A stretch of 9,472 nucleotides of DNA. Source: Zoogloeaceae bacterium (GTDB taxonomy: Bacteria; Pseudomonadota; Gammaproteobacteria; Burkholderiales; Rhodocyclaceae). The translations under genes were made by a program, and so were the position numbers. This document shows, piece by piece, positions 1 through 6,304 of this stretch. The stretch's first letter is position 1. Each line of letters opens with the position of its first letter. The notes below the pieces were generated by a model. The model was not told the DNA's origin, made no database searches, and worked only from the letters and a program-made list of their open reading frames with translations. Location: contig JAIRLE010000176.1 in assembly GCA_031259605.1 (NCBI GenBank), positions 1 to 9,472 of the forward strand, read 5' to 3'.

Positions 1-1
1 T

Positions 2-166
2 AACGGAAAGTGGGTAGCTTATGCAAAAGTCCCAGGCTATACCTTGGGAAAAACCGCATCTGAGCAACGCCGCGGGAAATTATTCCCTCTCTCGTCGCTT
101 GGCTACAAGATCTATTGCTGGACGGCAGATGATGGGTACAAGAACTTTGCTACTTGGGTTGGCTGA
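2..166 (+). CDS. 3' end of an unidentified gene (partial)
   Basis: The frame is open from the left edge of the window to a TGA at 164-166 and gives 54 residues. The peptide is rich in Trp, Tyr and Gly, with YAKVPGYTLGK near its start and GYKIYCWTADDGYKNFATWVG-type sequence near its end (residues 34-54), which looks like ordinary globular protein rather than random GC-rich translation. The start lies outside the window, so neither length nor domain can be judged. I do not recognise the family. The overlapping longer open frame that begins at 21 in another phase looks like a by-product, apart from the part of it that belongs to the broken gene at 213. That this is a real coding end rather than a remnant is inference; the decayed neighbour makes a remnant quite possible. 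Confidence 0.4.
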   Translation, partial: NGKWVAYAKVPGYTLGKTASEQRRGKLFPLSSLGYKIYCWTADDGYKNFATWVG

Positions 167-212
167 CAGCCAAGTGTCTGGCGCTCGCCGACAGAATGAT
201 GCTCAACATACC

Positions 213-542
213 ATGAGTCGTAGCCGCCGCAAGACACCCATCATTGCGCACACGACGTGCCGCAGCGAGCGCGAGGACAAGAAGTTCTGGGGCATCCGCG
301 CCGGCGAACCCGCGAACGCACGGCGCTGGCCAACGCATCGCTGGATGCGCTGAGCGTCCATCTGCCTTTGCTGGAAAAGCAGATCAGCAACGTCTGGTCC
401 GGGGTGTAAGGATGGCCGCTCCTACTGGCCAGTCAAACGCCAGCCCGACACGACAGATCGCATCACCAACCACAAGGGACGCAATCCACAGGAACGCGCT
501 TTCCTGAAAAAGCGTCTGCTGCGCAAGTGGATGAGCAAATAA
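213..542 (+). pseudogene. Small conserved hypothetical protein, broken by two compensating frameshifts
   Basis: The ATG at 213 opens a basic protein starting MSRSRRKTPIIAHTTCRSER and reading to KKFW at about 290. The reading then continues in another phase (HPRRRTRERTALANASLD to LLEKQISNVWS, about 293-400) and returns to the first phase for KDGRSYWPVKRQPD to LKKRLLRKWMSK with a TAA at 540-542. Uncorrected, the first phase stops at 351-353 and the middle phase at 407-409. Joining the three pieces gives about 109 residues. From memory this resembles a small uncharacterised, Arg/Lys-rich protein family found in many proteobacteria, with the same N-terminal SRSRRKTPI and C-terminal LKKRLLRKWM blocks; its function is unknown to me. 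Both shifts fall at GGGG runs (289-292 and 401-404), so sequencing error is a real alternative to true decay. No clear ribosome binding site is visible. Confidence 0.65.
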
Positions 543-717
543 GCATGTTCAGCATCAAGGCGCTAGACCAGATGGCGGCTGGTGACACGACTGCTTGTTC
601 TACCCCAAGACAGGAGGGAGGATAGTCGATTCATGGCGGTGAAGCCTTGAAGGATTTTACCGCGTTGCGCTTTGTTTTCCCAATCTGGCGAACAGGGCAA
701 CCGCGGCAAGAAATCAG

Positions 718-739
718 CGGCAGCCCTTCAGGGCTGCCG
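718..739. repeat. Hairpin with 9-bp perfect stem
   Basis: CGGCAGCCC (718-726) pairs perfectly with GGGCTGCCG (731-739) around a TTCA loop. It is very stable but lacks a T-run on either side, so a classical intrinsic terminator is unlikely. It may be one arm of a larger composite repeat that also includes the palindrome at 787-820. Confidence 0.7.
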
Positions 740-786
740 GTCCAACTCCATTGGGAAGGGGGTTCTCTCCCCTCGAGAATGGCTGC

Positions 787-820
787 GGTCGAAACCCCGG
801 CCGCGGCCGGGGTTTCGACC
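787..820. repeat. Perfect 34-bp GC-rich palindrome
   Basis: The left half GGTCGAAACCCCGGCCG (787-803) is the exact reverse complement of the right half (804-820), with no spacer. All 17 base pairs match and pairing stops at 786/821. A perfect palindrome without a loop can extrude as a cruciform or be a repeat unit or protein-binding site. There is no adjacent T-tract for a terminator on either strand. Confidence 0.85.
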
Positions 821-904
821 TTCGCACCTTTCTTACGGGGCGGGGGTTCAAACCGGAGTTGGTTTTACGATGAAGTCGCCATCGTATTTTCAGCCCGCGC
901 CGCC

Positions 905-964
905 GCCTGTCGTCCCCTCTCCCGCTTGGCGGGAGAGCATGCCCCAAAGGGGCGCGAGAGAGGG
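905..964. repeat. REP-like palindromic element
   Basis: It contains two adjacent hairpins. CTCTCCCGC (917-925) pairs with GCGGGAGAG (929-937) around TTG, and GCCCC (941-945) pairs with GGGGC (949-953) around AAA. CCCTCTC-type and GAGAGAGGG-type ends flank them. This layout matches the widespread intergenic repeats of proteobacteria built on CCCTCTCCC/GGGAGAG. A 20-bp piece (911-930) recurs exactly, in inverted orientation, at 6128-6147. It lies just downstream of apbE and may stabilise or end that transcript. Confidence 0.7.
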
Positions 965-997
965 TAATTTATTCTCTCCTCTGTTCCCCGATCCCTG

Positions 998-2011
998 TCA
1001 ATCCAGGAAAGTCAGGCGCGCGCGCAGGGTGTCGGTCATTTCGATCAGGCCGCTGGCGTCGATTCGCAGCACGTTATCCGCGTCCAGGTCGTGGGCGACG
1101 GCGCGCCAGTGTTTTGCGCCCGCGAGAAATATGGGCTTGGAGAGCGCGTCCGAGCGCGTTCCGGCGTCCGGCGCGGGGGAGATGAGCAGGGTAACGGCCT
1201 GGGTATGGCGCGGCGGCTGGCCTTTGGCCGGATCGAGCAAGTGGCTGTAACGTTGTCCATCCAGTTCGAAATAGCGTTGGTAATCGCCGGAAGTACCCAG
1301 GGCTTCGCCATCGCGAAGATCGAGTACGGCCAACGCTCCCGGTCGGCGCGGATGCTGGATGCCGACCTTCCACGGCTTGCCGTGCTTGTCGCCCATGGCC
1401 ATGACGTTGCCGCCAATGTTGATCAGCGCGTTCCTGATGCCCAGCGCCTTGAGCCGCGCCGCCGCGCGATCCAGCGCCACGCCCTTGAGGTAGCCGCCGA
1501 AATCCAACGCCACAGACCTGTTCGTCGCGGACAGCATGCGTCCTTCCAGGCGCAGTTGGGCAATGGAAGCCGGATGCGCCCGCCATTTCACCAGCGCCGC
1601 CGCATCCGGCAGACGCGGCGTGAATTCATCCGACTGGAACCCCCACAACGCAATCAACCGTCCGATGCCCGGATCGAAGCGATGGTTCGACGCGGCGGAC
1701 AGCCGCTGCGCGTCGGCAATCAGGGCGGCCAGTTCCGCGCTGACTTCCAGGGTCTGCCCCGCGGCAATGGCGTCATTGACGGCGGTTAGCGCCGAAGGCT
1801 GCCAGGCGTGGTAATTGCGGTGCAGTTCGTCGAAATCGCGCAACACGGCAGCGGCGGCGGCGCGCGCCGCATCTTCCGGAGCGTCGGCGATGAGGATTTC
1901 CACGCGCGTGCCAAAGACAAAGGATTCCTGGCTGACAAGCGGCCGGGAAGGCGCGCAGGCGGCAAGCCACAAGAGGCAGCACAGACCAATGAGGTCAACG
2001 CAAAACCTCAT
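998..2011 (-). CDS. apbE: FAD:protein FMN transferase, lipoprotein form
   Basis: ApbE transfers FMN from FAD onto a Thr/Ser of membrane redox proteins (RnfD/RnfG, NqrB/NqrC and NosR types) on the outer face of the cytoplasmic membrane. The 337-residue product shows family motifs: DFGGYLKG at 170-177, INIGGNV at 197-203, GTSGDYQRYF at 239-248, HLLDPAKGQPP at 257-267, and SDALSK at 287-292, the metal/FAD-binding region. The N-terminus is a short lipoprotein signal with lipobox LAAC (Cys19, Ala at +2). The start at 2011 was chosen because this signal begins there. The frame stays open upstream to 2203, but those 64 residues are encoded by a REP-like repeat and would bury the signal. The ribosome binding site is weak. 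The gene lies 188 nt downstream of gshA in the same direction, and no flavoprotein target is in the window. The family call is secure; the exact start is less so. Confidence 0.9.
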   Translation of the reverse strand: MRFCVDLIGLCCLLWLAACAPSRPLVSQESFVFGTRVEILIADAPEDAARAAAAAVLRDFDELHRNYHAWQPSALTAVNDAIAAGQTLEVSAELAALIADAQRLSAASNHRFDPGIGRLIALWGFQSDEFTPRLPDAAALVKWRAHPASIAQLRLEGRMLSATNRSVALDFGGYLKGVALDRAAARLKALGIRNALINIGGNVMAMGDKHGKPWKVGIQHPRRPGALAVLDLRDGEALGTSGDYQRYFELDGQRYSHLLDPAKGQPPRHTQAVTLLISPAPDAGTRSDALSKPIFLAGAKHWRAVAHDLDADNVLRIDASGLIEMTDTLRARLTFLD

Positions 2012-2084
2012 GACCGGGGTGTGATTAAAAACTTTGCCGCCGCAAAGCAAAAGTATCCGTTGCTTCGCTCCGCATGCCTGAATC

Positions 2085-2131
2085 CCCCTCGCCTGGCCTT
2101 CGGCCACCCTCTCCCCCAAGGGGGCGAGGGG
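2085..2131. repeat. REP-like element between gshA and apbE
   Basis: CCCCTCGCC (2085-2093) pairs perfectly with GGCGAGGGG (2123-2131). The outer stem encloses a small hairpin TGGCC-TTC-GGCCA (2094-2106) and a run CCCCC-AA-GGGGG (2113-2124). The result is a cloverleaf-like fold typical of proteobacterial intergenic repeats. It fills much of the gshA-apbE gap and could uncouple or modulate apbE expression from gshA transcripts. Confidence 0.7.
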
Positions 2132-2199
2132 AAGCCTTTGGTCATGAGAGAACAGCGACTGGAAAATCGGGCGCGCAGTCCTCCGCTTTCCATTGCGCC

Positions 2200-3486
2200 T
2201 CATGACAGGGCTTCGCCGCCCGCAAGGGACAGTTCCTTTGCTGCTGCCAGACAGGCCAGCCGCCCGACGACGCCATAGGCATAAAAGCGGTTGGGCGGCG
2301 CATCCGGGGTTTCACATTGGTCGGGCAGGTTACAGCCGGTTTCGAAGGCCAGTGGCGCAAAGCTCATGCCGGGCGCGTTCAGGTTTTCGTCCTTGCCGCG
2401 CGCCGTGTGCACCCGGTAGAAACCGCCTACCACATAACGACCGATCATATACACCACCGGTTCGGCCACTGCGTCCCGCACAGTCTCGAAGGTATGTACG
2501 CCTTCCTGGAGGATGACCTCGGATACCGCCAATCCTTCCTTGACCACGCTCATCTTGTTGCGTTGGCGGCGGTTCATCCGGGTTACCTCGCGCGCGTCGC
2601 GCACTGTCATCACCCCCATGCCGTAAGTGCCCGCATCCGCCTTGATGACCACGTAGGGACGCTCGTCGATGTCGTATTCGCGATACTTCGCGCGGATACG
2701 GGAAAGCAGCTCGTCTACGCGTTCCGCCAGGATTTCCTCCCCTTGCCGGGTCTGAAAATGGATCTGGTCGCAGGCTGAAAAACAGGGCGTGATGCACCAA
2801 GGGTCGATGTTGATCAGATCGGCGAATTCACGGGTCACTTCGTCATAGGCGGCAAAATGCCGGGTCTTGCGCCGCGTCGCCCATCCGGCATGGAGCGGCG
2901 GCAGCAGGGTTTGTTCGTCCAGTCCTTGCAGGATGGGCGGAACGCCCGCCGACAGATCGTTGTTCAACAGAATCGCGCATGGGTTGTAATCCGCCAGTCC
3001 CAGGCGATTGCCGCGCCGCAGCAGCGGTTCGAGGCGCAGGGATTGTCCATAGGGCAGTTCGATGGAAACGGGCGCGGTCACTTCCGGCGACAAGCTGCCA
3101 AAACGTACTTCCAGCCCGGTCTGGCGCAGAATGACGGCGAGCTGTGCCAGATTTTGCAGATAAAAACCATTGCGCGTATGGTTTTCCGGAATCAACAGGA
3201 GCTTGCAGGCTGCCGGACAGAATTTTTCCACCGCGCTCATGGTTGCCTGCACGCAGAGCGGCAAGAAGGCTGGATTCAGATTGTTGAAGCCGCCGGGAAA
3301 AAGGTTGGTGTCTACGGGCGCGAGCTTGAAGCCGGCATTGCGCAGATCGCAGGAGGCATAAAATGGCGGCGCCTGTTCCAGCCACGCGGCGCGAAACCAT
3401 TGCTCGATGGGGGCGCTCTGCGTCAAGAATCGACGCTCCAGCTCCAGGATGGGGCCGGACAATGCGGTCTTCAGATGGGGAACCAT
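2200..3486 (-). CDS. gshA: Glutamate-cysteine ligase, Acidithiobacillus/betaproteobacterial type
   Basis: It joins glutamate and cysteine with ATP to give gamma-glutamylcysteine, the first step of glutathione synthesis in the cytoplasm. The 428-residue protein matches, by recall, the family first described from Acidithiobacillus ferrooxidans and common in betaproteobacteria, which differs from the E. coli GshA fold group. Conserved-looking blocks are VDTNLFPGGFNNLNPAF (58-74), LLIPENHTRNGFYL (97-110), VVIKADAGTYGMGVM (279-293, an ATP-grasp-like nucleotide-binding stretch), MIGRYVVGGFYRVH (347-360) and NLNAPGMSFAPLA (368-380). The start at 3486 has a GGAG four bases upstream. No glutathione synthetase gene (gshB) is adjacent, although the two are often linked in this lineage. 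The stop TGA overlaps an ATG in ATGA form, but that ATG is probably not used for apbE. No confident promoter was found upstream. Confidence 0.9.
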   Translation of the reverse strand: MVPHLKTALSGPILELERRFLTQSAPIEQWFRAAWLEQAPPFYASCDLRNAGFKLAPVDTNLFPGGFNNLNPAFLPLCVQATMSAVEKFCPAACKLLLIPENHTRNGFYLQNLAQLAVILRQTGLEVRFGSLSPEVTAPVSIELPYGQSLRLEPLLRRGNRLGLADYNPCAILLNNDLSAGVPPILQGLDEQTLLPPLHAGWATRRKTRHFAAYDEVTREFADLINIDPWCITPCFSACDQIHFQTRQGEEILAERVDELLSRIRAKYREYDIDERPYVVIKADAGTYGMGVMTVRDAREVTRMNRRQRNKMSVVKEGLAVSEVILQEGVHTFETVRDAVAEPVVYMIGRYVVGGFYRVHTARGKDENLNAPGMSFAPLAFETGCNLPDQCETPDAPPNRFYAYGVVGRLACLAAAKELSLAGGEALS

Positions 3487-3511
3487 GACACTCCAGAAAC
3501 AGAATTAAAGA

Positions 3512-3814
3512 ATGCGGAACGGACCCGAAGTTACAGAAACAGGGAAAAACAGAAATTCTTCAATCCCCTGGCACCCGGAGCGGAACTCGAAAATAAGCAT
3601 CAAAACTGCGGATGGCGGCAAACAGCGCGTCGATAGTGATGCGCGTTATTCCATCTGGAGCGCGCTGGTTGGTCTGCAATCCCATCGGCGCGCGCCCATT
3701 CTCTGGCGGGGCGCGCTGGAAGTCACCAACAACGCCGTTTCCATGTTCAGTCATGCTTCGGATTCGTACCGCTACACGAGCCTGAACGCCTATCTTTTCA
3801 TCCCTTTGCGTTAA
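3512..3814 (+). pseudogene. Possible 3' remnant of an unidentified gene
   Basis: This is a 100-codon open frame on the strand opposite to all neighbouring genes. The first 25 or so residues look random. From about 3590 the peptide looks protein-like: ISIKTADGGKQR, then YSIWSALVGLQSHRR, ILWRGALEVTNNAVSMF and YRYTSLNAYLFIPLR at the end. Short alternating polar/non-polar runs would suit beta strands, perhaps of an outer-membrane protein, but I do not recognise the family. There is no ribosome binding site, and an in-frame stop lies only two codons before the ATG, so an intact gene is unlikely. Its stop sits directly against the hairpin at 3817-3853, which could once have served as its terminator too. 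A chance open frame remains possible. Confidence 0.25.
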
Positions 3815-3853
3815 AAAAACTGCGAATTGGGGGAAAAGCCCAATCCGCAGTTT
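3813..3853 (-). terminator. Rho-independent terminator of the thiolase operon
   Basis: On the minus strand AAACTGCG (3853-3846) pairs with CGCAGTTT (3824-3817), then a one-base mismatch, then ATTGGG (3844-3839) pairs with CCCAAT (3831-3826). The loop is 7 nt. A run of seven T follows on the minus strand (A-run at 3813-3819 on plus). It lies 27 nt after the thiolase stop. On the plus strand only three T follow, so termination in that direction would be weak. Confidence 0.9.
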
Positions 3854-3879
3854 CTGGTTCTTCAGTCCGTGCGCGGAAC

Positions 3880-5061
3880 TTACAGGCGCTCGTAGATGGT
3901 GGTGATGCCTTGGCCGCCGCCGATACACATGGTGGCCAGGCCGTAACGGCCATTGACGCGTTGCAGTTCGTGCAGGAGCTTGGTGACGATCACGCTGCCC
4001 GTGGCGCTGACCGGGTGTCCCAGGGCAATGGCACCGCCATTGGGGTTGGTCTTGGCGGGGTCGAGGTCAAGCCCCTTGGCGACCGTCAGGGATTGCGCGG
4101 CAAAGGCTTCGTTGGCTTCGATGACGTCGATCTGATCCAGCGTCAGTCCGGCTTTTTTCAGCGCCAGCTTGGTCGAGGGAATCGGGCCTTCGCCCATTAC
4201 GTCATTGGGAACGCCGGCAATGCCGTAAGCCACCAGCCGCGCCAGCGGCTTGTAGCCGGCGGCAGCGGCCTTGGCGGCATCCGCCAGCACCAGGAAGGCC
4301 GCGGCATCGTTGATGCCGGAGGCGTTGCCCGCCGTTACCGTGCCGTCCTTCTTGAAGGCGGGACGCATCTTCGCCAGCGCTTCCAGCGTGGTTTCAGGCT
4401 TCAGGTGTTCATCGGCATCGAACACGATGTCGCCTTTCCTGCTCTTCAACGTAATGGGGACAATCTGTCCCTTGAAATACCCGGCAGCGCGGGCGGCGGC
4501 GGCGCGTTTTTGCGATTCCAGCGCGAAGGCGTCCTGCTCTTCGCGGGTAATGCCCCACTTGGTCGCCAGGTTTTCGGCGGTGATGCCCATGTGACCGACA
4601 CCGAAGGGGTCGGTAATCACCGACACCATCGCGTCGATGGCGGTGGTATCGCCCATGCGCGCGCCGGAGCGCAGCGCGGGCAGCAGGTAAGCGCCGCGCG
4701 ACATGACTTCCACGCCGCCCGCCAGCGCGTAATCCGCGTCGTCGAGCATGATCGCTTGGGCGCAGGAGACAATGGCCTGCATGGCGGAACCGCACAGGCG
4801 ATTGACCGCGAAGACGACGGAATCCATGGACAGGCCGCCCTGGATGGTGGCCACGCGCGAAACGTAGGGGTAACGGCTTTCCGTGGGGATGATGTTCCCC
4901 ATGGCGGCAAAGCTGATCTGTTTGGGGTCGACGCCGGAGCGCGCGATGGTTTCCTTGATGACCAGCCCGCCCAGTTCGGCGGGTTCCTGGTCCTTCAGTG
5001 AACCGTTGAACGCGCCAATGGCGGAGCGGGCGGCACTGAGTACAACAATATCCTTAAGCAT
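3880..5061 (-). CDS. bktB: Beta-ketothiolase / acetyl-CoA C-acetyltransferase (BktB-like)
   Basis: It reversibly condenses acyl-CoA with acetyl-CoA to 3-ketoacyl-CoA, feeding polyhydroxyalkanoate synthesis or working in fatty-acid and ketone-body breakdown in the cytoplasm. The 393-residue product has the length and order of biosynthetic-type thiolases. Nucleophile Cys90 lies in NRLCGSAMQAI, TAGNASGINDAA at 243-254, NEAF at 317-320, His349 in GHPVSATGS, and Cys379 in MCIGGGQG. By memory it is closest to Cupriavidus necator BktB, for example in the GGGQGI C-terminus and the DEHL region near 220; this is a recall-based call. The start at 5061 is set by a strong AAGAGGAG nine bases upstream; a longer frame to 5136 would overlap the previous gene. 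It is probably co-transcribed with the membrane protein gene ending 17 nt before it. Two usually invariant glycines are replaced (CGSA, GHPVS). No phaB or phaC is nearby. Confidence 0.9.
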   Translation of the reverse strand: MLKDIVVLSAARSAIGAFNGSLKDQEPAELGGLVIKETIARSGVDPKQISFAAMGNIIPTESRYPYVSRVATIQGGLSMDSVVFAVNRLCGSAMQAIVSCAQAIMLDDADYALAGGVEVMSRGAYLLPALRSGARMGDTTAIDAMVSVITDPFGVGHMGITAENLATKWGITREEQDAFALESQKRAAAARAAGYFKGQIVPITLKSRKGDIVFDADEHLKPETTLEALAKMRPAFKKDGTVTAGNASGINDAAAFLVLADAAKAAAAGYKPLARLVAYGIAGVPNDVMGEGPIPSTKLALKKAGLTLDQIDVIEANEAFAAQSLTVAKGLDLDPAKTNPNGGAIALGHPVSATGSVIVTKLLHELQRVNGRYGLATMCIGGGQGITTIYERL

Positions 5062-5070
5062 TTTCAACAA

Positions 5071-5078
5071 CTCCTCTT
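5071..5078 (-). promoter_or_regulatory. Ribosome binding site deciding the thiolase start
   Basis: AAGAGGAG lies nine bases before the ATG at 5061 and directly after the stop (TGA 5079-5081) of the upstream gene. It supports the 5061 start over the upstream in-frame start at 5136 and suggests the two genes are read from one mRNA. Confidence 0.85.
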
Positions 5079-6020
5079 TCAAGATGGATAGGCCGCCAGT
5101 TTGGCAAACCCGAGCAACAACAACGACAACAGCCACAAGACAATGGCGCGCCAGACCAGACCCACGGCGCTTTGCATGAATTCCACATCTGCCGCTTCAC
5201 CGATACCCGAATCACCACCGCCGTTTTCCTTACGGCTCGCATCGCCTGGCCAGACGGCGCTCTCCGGAACGCCGAGGCAAAGACGCACACCCAGAGCGCC
5301 CGCCCCACTGGCGATGACAATGCCGAGACCGGGATCATACCAGCGCGTCGCATATCTGCGCCAGCAATAAAACGCATCGACAAAATTGCCCATGCCCGCG
5401 AAAATCACGGCGGTCACGCGCGCGGGCAGCCAATCCAGCACCCAGAAAAGCTGGCGTGAGAAGCATCCGAACGCTCCGCGCATGTGCCAGTTTTCGCACA
5501 ACAAATGCGACAAACGATACAAAACCGCTCCCAAGGGTCCCGGCAACAGCACAAACCACAACAGCACGGCAAAGACATGCCGGTGCGCCGAAGCCAGCGC
5601 CGTCTCAATCGCCATCCGTGCCAGATCGCCCGCGTCGTCGGCGGAAACGGCCTCTCCGCGCCATTCGGACAAGAGCGCCCGCGCCCGCGCCACATCGCCC
5701 AGACGCAACGCCAGTTGAATATCCGTATAAAAGTGGCTGAACTGGCGAAAGCCCAGGGTCAGGTAAAGCGCCAGCACATTGAGCAGAAACGCCAGAATCA
5801 CATTGAAACGGTAAAAAACCGCATACGCCACACCCAGCAGGAGCACTGGCACGAAAACCGTGATCGCCGCGCCCAGCACACCCTGCGTATACTTTCCCGC
5901 GTCCATGTGCCGCGCCCAGAAGCCCGTCCACGCCCGCACAGGCCGCGCTATCCAGCGCGGATAATTCAGCGGCTGCAACTGCTCCAGCAGGAAAACGACA
6001 ATGAGCGCGAAAAAACTCAT
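5079..6020 (-). CDS. AmpE / CobD-CbiB-like membrane protein
   Basis: This 313-residue polytopic membrane protein has hydrophobic segments near 1-15, 48-70, 73-90, 148-171, 191-215, 228-249 and 287-309. The start SFFALIVVFLLEQLQPL, the GPLGAVLYRLSHLL block (161-174) and FWVLDWLPARVTAVIFAGMG (192-211) line up, from memory, with E. coli AmpE (LDWVPVRLAGVVYALIG) and with the betaproteobacterial proteins usually named CobD/CbiB family. AmpE is tied to beta-lactamase regulation with AmpD, and CbiB makes adenosylcobinamide. I see no ampD and no cobalamin genes here, so neither role can be claimed. A soluble loop spans about 91-147 and a hydrophilic Gly/Ser-rich linker about 256-284. It is the first gene of a probable two-gene operon with the thiolase. 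The start at 6020 begins the first membrane segment; its ribosome binding site is weak. Confidence 0.75.
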   Translation of the reverse strand: MSFFALIVVFLLEQLQPLNYPRWIARPVRAWTGFWARHMDAGKYTQGVLGAAITVFVPVLLLGVAYAVFYRFNVILAFLLNVLALYLTLGFRQFSHFYTDIQLALRLGDVARARALLSEWRGEAVSADDAGDLARMAIETALASAHRHVFAVLLWFVLLPGPLGAVLYRLSHLLCENWHMRGAFGCFSRQLFWVLDWLPARVTAVIFAGMGNFVDAFYCWRRYATRWYDPGLGIVIASGAGALGVRLCLGVPESAVWPGDASRKENGGGDSGIGEAADVEFMQSAVGLVWRAIVLWLLSLLLLGFAKLAAYPS

Positions 6021-6055
6021 CCAGCGACCAACCCATCAAGGATGGAAAAATTGCA

Positions 6056-6064
6056 ATCATACCA
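6056..6064 (-). promoter_or_regulatory. Candidate extended -10 promoter element
   Basis: The minus strand reads TGGTATGAT, an extended -10 (TGn plus TATGAT), ending 35 nt before the ATG at 6020. No good -35 is visible, which is tolerated by extended -10 promoters. Suggestive only; a single short match in a mixed-composition gap. Confidence 0.35.
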
Positions 6065-6127
6065 GATCAGCGGGGCGGCGCTTCGCCCTGAAGCGCGCTT
6101 TCCCGAGGCAGTCGCATGATGACCTGC

Positions 6128-6147
6128 GCCAAGCGGGAGAGGGGACG
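6128..6147. repeat. Inverted copy of the 911-930 repeat piece
   Basis: GCCAAGCGGGAGAGGGGACG here is the exact reverse complement of 911-930. Flanking bases towards 6160 (GCGGGCGGCC) also resemble the complement of 900-910. It is a half copy: the hairpin partner arms seen at 929-953 are absent. Confidence 0.8.
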
Positions 6148-6304
6148 GCGGGCGGCCACAATCCGCTTCTGCGCGCGATGGATGGGCATGTATGGGAAGA
6201 ACACTTCATGCGCCAGCCCTGCCGGACGGCGCGCCGGATTGCCCTGCGTTTTTTCCGTTGCGATGGATTGACAACGCCTGGTTTTTTCCAATGAGGCCGG
6301 GCGT

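Larger units (their letters stand above)
543..997. other. Gene-free region rich in hairpins
   Basis: No credible gene was found. Open frames crossing this stretch on both strands run through the palindromes and read as repeated Arg/Pro-rich peptide, typical of GC-rich non-coding DNA. The region holds three separate inverted-repeat structures, listed individually, and lies downstream of the minus-strand apbE gene. It could therefore act as a transcription end for apbE or as an mRNA 3'-end stabiliser. No T-tailed intrinsic terminator was seen directly after the apbE stop. Confidence 0.6.
6021..6304. other. Intergenic region with promoter candidate and repeat copy
   Basis: No gene is supported here. 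An 82-codon minus-strand frame across it is Arg/Pro-rich and reads through repeat DNA. The stretch holds a candidate promoter for the membrane-protein/thiolase operon and an inverted copy of part of the REP-like element at 905-964. It separates the glycosyltransferase genes from the housekeeping-type genes. Confidence 0.6.

Noticed and set aside
545..625. 26-codon small open frame right after the broken gene
   Set aside because: It has no ribosome binding site and no recognisable peptide; too short to support.
647..1250. Two overlapping plus-strand open frames
   Set aside because: They run through the palindrome and REP-like element and, in one case, antisense into apbE; the peptides are repeated Arg/Pro-rich sequence.
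3910..5001. 363-codon open frame on the plus strand
   Set aside because: It is entirely antisense to the thiolase gene and has Gly/His/Arg-rich composition typical of the mirror frame of a GC-rich gene, with no recognisable motif.
5062..5136. N-terminal extension of the thiolase to 5136
   Set aside because: It would overlap the upstream gene by 58 nt and adds an unusual Val-rich leader; the strong AAGAGGAG before 5061 and family alignment fix the start there.
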